From an uncultured Marvinbryantia sp. (lineage in GTDB: Bacteria > Bacillota > Clostridia > Lachnospirales > Lachnospiraceae): 64,000 nucleotides of DNA. The stretch's first letter is position 1. Every line of letters begins with the position of its first letter. Below, one piece after another: positions 24,813-31,417 of this stretch. The notes beneath the pieces were generated by a model that was not told the DNA's origin, made no database searches, and saw only the letters and a list, made by a program, of their open reading frames with translations. Made by a program: the position numbers and the translations under genes. The stretch covers positions 37,053 to 101,052 of the forward strand of contig NZ_CAJKOX010000011.1 in assembly GCF_905201705.1 (NCBI RefSeq), read 5' to 3'.

Positions 24813-25718
24813 ATGACGACAGACAGAAGAGAAGGCGACAGAAGCGCCCGGCAGAGAACGGGCAGCGAGGCAGAACTTCGGCAGGGCACATGGAGAAGCA
24901 GTGCGGCAGAAGCCGGACCGGGCACATGGAGAAGCGACGCGGCGGAAGTCGGACAGGGCACATGGAGAAGCGACGCGACGGAAACCGGACAGGGCATACG
25001 GAGAAGCAGTGCGGCAGAAGCCGGACCGGGCGTCCGGAAGAGATCAGGCAGTGCGTCAGAGCTTCGGCAGGGCACACGGAGAAGCAGCGCGGCGGAAACC
25101 GGACAAGGTACACGGAGAAGCCGGACATCAGAACCGGAGCAGGCTGCCCGTGAAGAAAAAGATGCACAGCGGCAGCGTTCACGTGCAAGAGACTCACGTA
25201 CCGCCCGTGCAAAGAAGCAGCGGCAGCAGGAACAGCTCCGGAGAGGCTACCTGGATCTGCTTGTCCGGGTAGTACTGCTGGTTGCAGCAGGCTGGATCCT
25301 TCTCACACAGGTTTTTCTGATAACACAGGCGTCCGGGAACGGCATGTTCCCGGCGCTGAAGGACGGCGACCTGGTGTTTGCCTACCGGCTGCAGCGGGAA
25401 TACGCCAAGAATGATGTGGTGGTTTACGAAGCGGACGGGGAGGAGCGCATCGGGCGCATTGTTGCGCGGGAGACGGATGTGGTGACGCTGGACGACAGCG
25501 GCACGCTCCTCGTCAACGGAACCGCGCAGAGCGGCGAGATCCTCTATCCGACCTATGCGGAGGGGGAACTGGAGTACCCCTATACGGTGCCGGAAGAGCA
25601 TGTATTTGTGCTCGGCGATTACCGGACGCAGACGGAGGACAGCCGCATCCTGGGGGCGATCCCCGTGAAGGATGTGAAGGGAAAGGTTATCACGATCCTT
25701 CGCAGACGGGGGCTATAG
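24813..25718 (+). CDS. SipA-like catalytically altered signal peptidase homologue, pilus assembly
   Basis: Residues 1-145 are an unusual charged region with 12-residue tandem repeats (GTWRSSAAEAGP and variants, 25-110). One membrane segment follows (about 151-171), then a signal peptidase I fold: ASGNGMFPALKDGDLV, DVVVYEADGEERIGRIVARETD, and box E VFVLGDYRTQTEDSR. In active enzymes the first motif is SGxSMxPT and the other has IKRVIG. Here Gly177 sits at the catalytic Ser position and Gly214 at the catalytic Lys position. Streptococcal SipA proteins, required for FCT pilus assembly, also lack this dyad. It lies between adhesin and major pilin, exactly as sipA does. A chaperone-like role is inferred. 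Confidence 0.85.
   Translation: MTTDRREGDRSARQRTGSEAELRQGTWRSSAAEAGPGTWRSDAAEVGQGTWRSDATETGQGIRRSSAAEAGPGVRKRSGSASELRQGTRRSSAAETGQGTRRSRTSEPEQAAREEKDAQRQRSRARDSRTARAKKQRQQEQLRRGYLDLLVRVVLLVAAGWILLTQVFLITQASGNGMFPALKDGDLVFAYRLQREYAKNDVVVYEADGEERIGRIVARETDVVTLDDSGTLLVNGTAQSGEILYPTYAEGELEYPYTVPEEHVFVLGDYRTQTEDSRILGAIPVKDVKGKVITILRRRGL
24885..25142 (+). repeat. 36-bp coding tandem repeats in the SipA-like gene
   Basis: Units of 36 bases (first begins GGCACATGGAGAAGCAGTGC) at 24885, 24921, 24957, 24993, 25071 and 25107, with one 42-base variant at 25029. Since 36 is a multiple of three, gain or loss of units changes protein length without breaking the frame. Confidence 0.85.
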
Positions 25719-25796
25719 GCCTCAACACATTGTATGATCTGCCGGAAGGCTTTTCATAAAAAACAAATTAATAAAATTCCAGGGAGGAAAAAAATC

Positions 25797-26759
25797 ATGA
25801 AAATGAAAAAAATTGCAGCAATTGTATTTTCAGCAATGATGATGCTGAACATGGGCACCGCCGTATTTGCGGAGGCTCAGCAGGATGTAGATCCCGTCAT
25901 TACAAAGACCTACCAGGTCAACAATGGTATGGCTCCTGAGGAAACCTTCACCTATATTTTTACACCTGTATCCTATAAAAACGGCAACGGCGAAACAGTA
26001 GAGGGGGCTGCCATTCCCGCAATCGCTCCGGTAACGATTGCTTTCAATAAGGCAATCTCAGCAACAACTCAGAAGACGGCAGAAGTATCTATTGATGCTA
26101 ATGATTACGAGCTGGGTGTTTATACCTACGAAGTGTCTGAGACTGCCGGCAAAACAGCAGGTGTTACCTACTCCAATGAAAATTTGTATCTGGTTCTGAC
26201 TATTGTCCGTGATGAGCAGAACGGTAAACATTATGTTGCAGCGCTGCACTATGAAAATGCTGAGGGCAGCAAGACCGATAATGATCTGACCAACAACTAT
26301 GACTCCAATTCGCTGACCGTTACCAAGTACATTGAAGGTAACATGGCTGAGATGAGCAAGGAATTTACCTTCACAATTTCTTTTGCGGCTCCGGCAAACA
26401 CTGAAATCAGGAGTGAAATCAGCACCAATGCAGAGAACGGTACATGGAGTGATGATGGTCTTACCTACACTATCGCGCTGGGCGACAGTGAATCTGTGAC
26501 TCTCGGTAACATTCCGGCAGGCGTTTCTTATACCGTGAGCGAGAATCCTGAGAAGTATACTTCTAACCAGAAAGATAACAAGGTAACGGGCGTCATAACA
26601 GCAGACGAAGCAGCAACCGTTTCTTTTACGAACACGCTGAACCAGGGAATTGACACCGGTATCAACCTTGACAGCATGCCGTACATCATGATCCTCTGCC
26701 TGGTTGCTGTATGCGCAGTGGTTCTGTTTGTAAGAAAGCGCACCTCTGCAAACCGTTAA
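25797..26759 (+). CDS. major pilin (FctA-like backbone subunit)
   Basis: Start at ATG 25797 (MKMKKIAAIVFSAMMM) after AGGGAGG; the frame is open back to 25734 without support. The 320 residues comprise a signal peptide ending VFAEA, an FctA/Spy0128-type domain (about 30-175) and a DUF7601-like second domain (about 178-285), then the sorting signal IDTG, membrane segment and RKRTSANR tail. Each domain shows candidates for a Lys-Asn isopeptide bond: Lys in VITKTY with Asn in LTNNY and Glu in TYEVSE; Lys in TVTKYIEG with Asn in FTNTLN and Glu in TVSENPE. The bonds are predicted from family knowledge. Third gene of the pilus operon, in the FctA position. Confidence 0.88.
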   Translation: MKMKKIAAIVFSAMMMLNMGTAVFAEAQQDVDPVITKTYQVNNGMAPEETFTYIFTPVSYKNGNGETVEGAAIPAIAPVTIAFNKAISATTQKTAEVSIDANDYELGVYTYEVSETAGKTAGVTYSNENLYLVLTIVRDEQNGKHYVAALHYENAEGSKTDNDLTNNYDSNSLTVTKYIEGNMAEMSKEFTFTISFAAPANTEIRSEISTNAENGTWSDDGLTYTIALGDSESVTLGNIPAGVSYTVSENPEKYTSNQKDNKVTGVITADEAATVSFTNTLNQGIDTGINLDSMPYIMILCLVAVCAVVLFVRKRTSANR

Positions 26760-26800
26760 GAATTGTAACAGATAAGACGTGGGACAGCCCACGGAAATGA

Positions 26801-26843
26801 GCGGTTTTCCAAAGCCCCGGAGTTTTTCCGGGGCGGGAGCCGC
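26801..26843 (+). promoter_or_regulatory. intergenic mRNA hairpin between pilin and sortase genes
   Basis: GCCCCGG (26814-26820) and CCGGGGC (26828-26834) form a 7-bp GC stem; GCGG (26801) and CCGC (26840) can close it below. No T-tract follows. Such structures often protect the upstream pilin message or reduce the downstream one, which would give more pilin than sortase. Confidence 0.55.
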
Positions 26844-26877
26844 ATGAGATGACACATGATACAGGGAGTGGAACTGT

Positions 26878-27645
26878 ATGCGTTTAGCGGGAGCATTTTT
26901 AAGGGCGGCGAACGCTCTGGTCTCCTTTGTCACAGCACTATGTCTCTGCACGGCAGGGCTTTACTCCGTCTACGCGCTGTGGGACAACAACCGCGTGTAT
27001 TCGGCGGCGGAGGATGTGCGGGCAGACATGATAAAGCTGAAGCCCGTGGTGATCGAGGCGGGCGGCGCTTCCTTTGAGGAGCTGCTGGCGATCAATCCGG
27101 ACGTCTGCGCGTGGATCACCATAGATAACACAAACATTGATTACCCCGTTTTGCAGGGGGAAACAAATCTTACCTATATCAATACCGATGTATACGGGAA
27201 ATTTGCCCTGGCAGGCAGCATTTTCCTGGATTCCCGCAATGACCGCGGGTTCGGTGACACCTGTTCGCTGCTCTACGGGCATCATATGGCGAACGGGAAC
27301 ATGTTCGGAGACCTCGACAAATTCGAGGAGGAATCTTTTTTCCGGAAGAATAAGACAGGGACGCTGTTATTGCCGGATAAGACCTATGATCTGGAAATCT
27401 ATGCCTGTCTGCTGGTGCCGGCGTCCGAGGATATGATCTTTGACCCGCAGCAGTACCAGGATGACATAAATCCCCTGCTGGATTTCGTGGAACAGGAAGC
27501 GCTCTATTATGACGCGGAAACTGTCGCAGCGCTGCGGCAGACAAACAAAGAGAGCCAGATCCTGGCGCTTTCCACCTGCTCCTCGGAATTTACCGATGCA
27601 AGGACCATTATTCTGACAGTGATGGAACCACATGTCAGTGAATAG
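26878..27645 (+). CDS. class B sortase, predicted pilus polymerase
   Basis: A 255-residue transpeptidase with an N-terminal membrane segment (about 8-35). The catalytic triad is in place: His in LLYGHHMANG, Cys in LSTCSSEF, Arg in DARTIIL. The helix-rich insert before the Cys and YPVLQGETNLTYINTDVYGKF put it in class B. In Streptococcus pyogenes FCT pili the polymerase next to FctA is likewise a class B enzyme (SrtC1/SrtC2). It should join pilins at the xxDTG motif. Start ATG 26878 after GGGAGTGG. Confidence 0.93.
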   Translation: MRLAGAFLRAANALVSFVTALCLCTAGLYSVYALWDNNRVYSAAEDVRADMIKLKPVVIEAGGASFEELLAINPDVCAWITIDNTNIDYPVLQGETNLTYINTDVYGKFALAGSIFLDSRNDRGFGDTCSLLYGHHMANGNMFGDLDKFEEESFFRKNKTGTLLLPDKTYDLEIYACLLVPASEDMIFDPQQYQDDINPLLDFVEQEALYYDAETVAALRQTNKESQILALSTCSSEFTDARTIILTVMEPHVSE

Positions 27646-27658
27646 GAGGATATGAAAG

Positions 27659-28387
27659 ATGAAGACATGGAGACATGGAATGCTGGCGGCGCTCGCGTTT
27701 GCCGTGTTTGGCGTGCTGGGATGCATGCCGTCGGGAGCAGCGGCTGCCGGGACAGCGGAGGCGCTTGTTACGGAGGTGCCGGTGCAGATCGTACTCACCG
27801 GGACACAGCCGGAGGAGGCGGAGGACTTTGCAGTAGTCCTGCAGGCGGAGAATGCGTCAAACCCGATGCCTCAGGGCAGCGCGGACGGTGTCTGCACGCT
27901 GACGGTTTCCGGGGAAGCTTCGGCAAGCTTTCCGGTGATCCGTTTCTCGCGGGTGGGCGTTTATAACTATACCATCTGGCAGACGGCAGGCGCAGATGAG
28001 GATTGCACCTATGACGAGGCAGTGTACCATCTGACGGTCTATGTGACGAACCAGGAAGAGGGAGGTATCGGTGCCACCTCCGTCCTGTACCGGAATGAGG
28101 AGACGGAAAAGCTGGACTGCGCGGTGTTCACGAACGTTTACGTGACGGAGACGGAAACCGAAACAGAAACGGAAACTGAAACAGAGACGGAAAAACAGAC
28201 AGAAAAACAGACGGAGAAACAGACGGAAGCCCCGAAGAGCAATGCGCCGAAGACCGGCGACAGCACGAATCTGGCGCTCTGGCTCACGCTGATGGGGGCT
28301 GCGGTTATTATAGTTGCCGCTGCATTCCTTGCGCGCAGGAAGCAGGCGGCAGGAAACGGCGGGAAGGAACATGGCGGGGAAGAGTAA
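27659..28387 (+). CDS. FctB-like minor (basal) pilin
   Basis: The 242 residues have a signal peptide (1 to about 30, with a cysteine in GVLGCMPSG that could be a lipobox but is followed by a normal AAAA cleavage region), an FctA/FctB-type beta domain (about 35-160), a Thr-Glu then Lys-Gln-Thr-Glu repeat linker (about 161-190) and an APKTGD sorting signal with membrane segment and RRKQ tail. The classical isopeptide Lys and Glu are not obvious: VPVQIVLTG and NYTIWQ stand where Lys and Glu are expected. It follows the sortase by 13 bases, in the FctB position. The different sorting motif suggests anchoring to the wall by a housekeeping sortase. Confidence 0.83.
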   Translation: MKTWRHGMLAALAFAVFGVLGCMPSGAAAAGTAEALVTEVPVQIVLTGTQPEEAEDFAVVLQAENASNPMPQGSADGVCTLTVSGEASASFPVIRFSRVGVYNYTIWQTAGADEDCTYDEAVYHLTVYVTNQEEGGIGATSVLYRNEETEKLDCAVFTNVYVTETETETETETETETEKQTEKQTEKQTEAPKSNAPKTGDSTNLALWLTLMGAAVIIVAAAFLARRKQAAGNGGKEHGGEE

Positions 28388-29324
28388 GGACCTTACAGGA
28401 CAGCGTTTCGGTCATCTGACAGTGCTGGGAAAAACAAAAGAGAGGTTCTGTGGCTACGTGGTGTGGCGGTGCCGGTGCGACTGCGGGCGGGAGACGCTCG
28501 CGAATACAAAGTACCTGCAGCGCGGCACGACGACGGACTGCGGCTGCATCCCGAAAACATCCGCGCGCGGGAGGAACAGTGCAGAGGATCTCACAGGGCA
28601 GCGGTTCGGAATGCTGAAGGTGGAATCGCGCGCCGAGAACCGCCGCGGGCATGTGTACTGGAACTGCCTCTGCGACTGCGGAAACACGAAGATCGTGTCT
28701 TCCCATAGTCTGAAAGCAGGCAAGGTAAAGGACTGCGGCTGCACGACACTGTGGATGCACCACATGAAGGATGACCTTGCCGGACAGCGGTTCGGGCGTC
28801 TGGTGGCAGTGGAGCCGACAAAGGAGAAGAGCAAAAAAGCCTCCGTTTACTGGCGGTGCCGCTGCGACTGCGGGAACGAGGTGGAGGTCACGCGGGACGC
28901 GCTCCTGAGCGGGACGCAGAAGAGCTGCGGCTGCCTGCGCAGGGAGGTGCAGGACGGTATCCGGGACCGGCTGACGCGGGTGGACGGCACCTGTATCGAG
29001 TGGCTGGAGAAGCGCAAATATCGGAGTGACAATACCAGCGGCTTTCGCGGCGTGAACGAGACGAGCCGCGGCGGCTACCGTGTGAACATCGGCTTTAAGG
29101 GACGCCGGTTCTACTTGGGAAGATACAAGACCTTTGACGAGGCAGTGAAGGTGCGGCTGGAGGCGGAGGAGATGATCCACGGGGGATTTGTAAGAAGCTA
29201 CCGACTGTGGAATGAAAAAGCGCAGGCGGACGCCGAGTGGGCGCAGCAGAATCCGCTAGTGTTCGAGGTGGTAAAGGAAAAAGACGGGCTGCACGTGGTA
29301 TCGAGTGTCCCGGAGAATGGATAA
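28371..29324 (+). CDS. triple zinc-ribbon repeat / AP2-domain DNA-binding protein
   Basis: Start set at ATG 28371 (MAGKSKDLTGQRFG) after GGGAAGG; it overlaps the end of the FctB-like gene by 17 bases. The 317 residues hold three copies of a ~55-residue unit, DLTGQRFGxLxV...WxCxCDCG...CGC, each with four or five cysteines and probably binding zinc, then an AP2/ERF-type domain (SGFRGVNETSRGGYRVNIGFKGRRFYLGRYKTFDEAVK, about 225-265). Such proteins are mostly found in phages and mobile DNA, often next to HNH nucleases. Its coupling to a pilus operon is unusual. It might regulate the operon or the switch, or be a mobile passenger. No nuclease motif is visible. Confidence 0.82.
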   Translation: MAGKSKDLTGQRFGHLTVLGKTKERFCGYVVWRCRCDCGRETLANTKYLQRGTTTDCGCIPKTSARGRNSAEDLTGQRFGMLKVESRAENRRGHVYWNCLCDCGNTKIVSSHSLKAGKVKDCGCTTLWMHHMKDDLAGQRFGRLVAVEPTKEKSKKASVYWRCRCDCGNEVEVTRDALLSGTQKSCGCLRREVQDGIRDRLTRVDGTCIEWLEKRKYRSDNTSGFRGVNETSRGGYRVNIGFKGRRFYLGRYKTFDEAVKVRLEAEEMIHGGFVRSYRLWNEKAQADAEWAQQNPLVFEVVKEKDGLHVVSSVPENG

Positions 29325-29330
29325 GTATAA

Positions 29331-29366
29331 AAAAATGCCAGAGCCAGAAATGACTTTGGCATTTTT
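29331..29366 (+). terminator. terminator closing the pilus operon
   Basis: AAAAATGCCA (29331-29340) pairs with TGGCATTTTT (29357-29366) over 10 bases, and the stem can be extended inward by three pairs. The T-run is part of the right arm. Confidence 0.9.
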
Positions 29367-29388
29367 GTATGTCCCGGAGAGAAAAATG

Positions 29389-29417
29389 TTTACTTTTTTG
29401 TGCATATAGCTTATGAT
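29389..29417 (+). promoter_or_regulatory. promoter of the 5'-nucleotidase gene
   Basis: TTTACT (29389-29394), 17-base spacer, TATGAT (29412-29417), 69 bases before the start codon. Confidence 0.65.
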
Positions 29418-29486
29418 AAAAATATGGACGCAGACGGGAAAGGCAATACGGCTGCGCAAAAAAATCACAAAAAAGGAGGCAGGAGA

Positions 29487-31127
29487 ATGAAGAAACGGTT
29501 ACTTGGGACACTGACACTGGCTATGGCGGTTTCCATGGGCATGGCGGCAGGCGCGGAGGGCGACATTGTGGTGCTCTACACGAACGACGTACACTGCGCG
29601 GTGGCGCAGGACGATGAAAACCAGGTGCTCGGCTATGCGAAGGTGGCGGCTCTGAAGGAAGAGCTGGAGGAAGCAGGCAGCGAGGTAATCCTCGTGGACG
29701 CCGGAGACGCTATCCAGGGAGAAGCGATCGGCACGCTCTCCAGCGGGGAGTATCTTGTGCAGATCATGGACGAGGTGGGCTACGATATTGCGGTTCCGGG
29801 AAATCATGAGTTTGATTACGGGATGGAGCAGTTTTTAAAGCTCGCAGAGGAAGCGGATTACGATTATATTTCCGCAAACTTCACGGATCTTACGACAGGA
29901 GAGCCGGTATTTGACGCCTATGAGATCGAGGAGGAAGGCGGCGTAAAGATCGCGTTTGTGGGCGTCTGCACACCGAAAACGATCACTTCCTCCACACCGG
30001 TATATTTTCAGAATGATGCCGGCGAATATATCTACGGCTTCCAGCAGGATGAAACCGGCACAGCATTATACGACTGCGTGCAGAGCGCGGTGGATGCGGC
30101 ACGCGCGGAGGGCGCGGATTATGTGATCGCCGTCACGCATCTCGGCATTGAGGCAGAATGCAGTCCGTGGATGTCGACGGAGCTGATCGGCAATACGAAC
30201 GGCATCGACGTGGTGCTGGACGGACATTCTCACAGCACGATTGAGGGCGACCTGGTGAAAAATAAGGATGGAGCCAATGTTCTGATGACCTCCACCGGCA
30301 CAAAGCTGTCGGCGATCGGCAAGCTGACGATCGCTGAGGACGGCGCGCTTTCCAGCGAGCTTGTGTACGACTATGAGGGCAGCGACCCGGAGGTGGAAGC
30401 GTTTATCGCAGGCATCCAGGCAGAATTTGAGGAGACCCTGAACCAGGTGGTGGCAAAGACCGATGTGGCGCTTGTCATCAACGAGCCGTCCACGCTGGAT
30501 AAGGAAGAAAAGATAAGGCTTGTGCGCAATGCAGAGACAAATCTCGGCGATCTCTGCGCGGACGCATACCGCTATGTATCGGGAGCGGATGTGGCGCTTG
30601 TAAACGGCGGCGGGATCCGCACGGATATCCTGGCAGGCGATATCACATACGATGACATCATCAGCGTGCATCCGTTCGGAAACGAGCTTTGCATGGTGGA
30701 GGCGACCGGACAGCAGATCCTCGATGCGCTGGAAATGGGCGCGCGCGTGACGCCGGAGGAAAACGGCGGGTTCCTGCAGGTATCCGGGCTGACCTATGAG
30801 ATCCATACAGACATGGAAAGCACCGTTAAGCTGGATGAAAACGGCATGTTCCAGGGTATGCTTGGCGATTATCGCGTGCAGAACGTCATGATAGGCGATG
30901 AGCCGCTTGACCCGGATAAGACCTACACTGTGGCATCCCACAATTATATGCTGAAAAATGCGGGCGACGGCATCAACATGTTTACGGAGTGCGAGCTGCT
31001 TCTGGAGGATGTCATGCTCGACAACCAGGTGCTGATCACCTATATCACGGAAGGACTTGGCGGCGTGGTCGGCGAGGAATACGCAGACCCGTACGGACAG
31101 GGACGTATCGTGGCAGTAGAAGGATAA
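29487..31127 (+). CDS. secreted bifunctional 5'-nucleotidase / metallophosphatase (UshA-like)
   Basis: ATG 29487 follows GGAGGCAGGAGA. The 546 residues have a signal peptide (MKKRLLGTLTLAMAVSMGMAAGAEG), a calcineurin-like metallophosphatase domain with VLYTNDVHC, LVDAGDAIQG, VPGNHEFDYG, AVTHLG and LDGHSHS supplying the two-metal ligands, then a 5'-nucleotidase C-terminal domain with NGGGIRTDI and the substrate-binding NYMLKNAGDG. It probably strips phosphate from nucleotides outside the cell. No sorting signal or membrane tail, so it should be released or loosely bound. Single-gene unit with its own promoter and terminator. Confidence 0.92.
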   Translation: MKKRLLGTLTLAMAVSMGMAAGAEGDIVVLYTNDVHCAVAQDDENQVLGYAKVAALKEELEEAGSEVILVDAGDAIQGEAIGTLSSGEYLVQIMDEVGYDIAVPGNHEFDYGMEQFLKLAEEADYDYISANFTDLTTGEPVFDAYEIEEEGGVKIAFVGVCTPKTITSSTPVYFQNDAGEYIYGFQQDETGTALYDCVQSAVDAARAEGADYVIAVTHLGIEAECSPWMSTELIGNTNGIDVVLDGHSHSTIEGDLVKNKDGANVLMTSTGTKLSAIGKLTIAEDGALSSELVYDYEGSDPEVEAFIAGIQAEFEETLNQVVAKTDVALVINEPSTLDKEEKIRLVRNAETNLGDLCADAYRYVSGADVALVNGGGIRTDILAGDITYDDIISVHPFGNELCMVEATGQQILDALEMGARVTPEENGGFLQVSGLTYEIHTDMESTVKLDENGMFQGMLGDYRVQNVMIGDEPLDPDKTYTVASHNYMLKNAGDGINMFTECELLLEDVMLDNQVLITYITEGLGGVVGEEYADPYGQGRIVAVEG

Positions 31128-31178
31128 CGTACGAGTGTTTTCAGAAAAAGCAGCTTGAAAATAATAGGATGAAATGTG

Positions 31179-31208
31179 AAACTCCCACCCCAAAAGTGGG
31201 AGTTTTTT
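31179..31208 (+). terminator. terminator after the 5'-nucleotidase
   Basis: AACTCCCAC (31180-31188) with GTGGGAGTT (31196-31204), 7-base loop, six T ending at 31208. Confidence 0.92.
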
Positions 31209-31259
31209 ATGGGCGTTTCTATTGATGGGGAAGGGGATGAAAATTGTTTCAGATTTATC

Positions 31260-31307
31260 TTGACAGACATATGATTCTGTGCTATATTTCATAACGTAGT
31301 TATGAAA
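31260..31307 (+). promoter_or_regulatory. consensus promoter with overlapping palindrome
   Basis: TTGACA (31260-31265), 17-base spacer, TATATT (31283-31288). A palindrome with 9-base perfect arms, TTTCATAAC and GTTATGAAA (31287-31307, spacer GTA), overlaps the end of the -10 and the start point, as a repressor operator would. It heads a ~110-base leader for the ABC exporter pair. Confidence 0.72.
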
Positions 31308-31368
31308 CGATGTTTTTTAAAGGTGAAACATTAAGGCTGCTTTTCCGGGGACGGGCAGGCAGTCTTAA

Positions 31369-31398
31369 TATAAAACAAAGGGTTAGCAAATGCTAACC
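31369..31398 (+). promoter_or_regulatory. GTTAG-N6-CTAAC operator (site a) behind a second -10-like element
   Basis: TATAAA (31369-31374, within TTAATATAA) is followed by the palindrome GTTAGCAAATGCTAAC (31382-31397; one more G-C pair extends it). The same GTTAG-N6-CTAAC form, after the same TTAATATAA, occurs at 35091-35106 before the hydrolase gene. Confidence 0.7.
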
Positions 31399-31417
31399 TT
31401 AAAAAGGAGGAATATGT

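Noticed and set aside
24885..25142. CRISPR-like or non-coding repeat
   Set aside because: The 36-base units keep the reading frame of the SipA-like protein and have no spacers.
24813..25718. Active signal peptidase I
   Set aside because: Overall fold and box E fit, but the catalytic Ser and Lys positions both read Gly, so I do not call it a peptidase.
25734..25796. Longer N-terminus of the major pilin
   Set aside because: The 21 extra codons come before AGGGAGG and would spoil the signal peptide; ATG 25797 starts a standard one.
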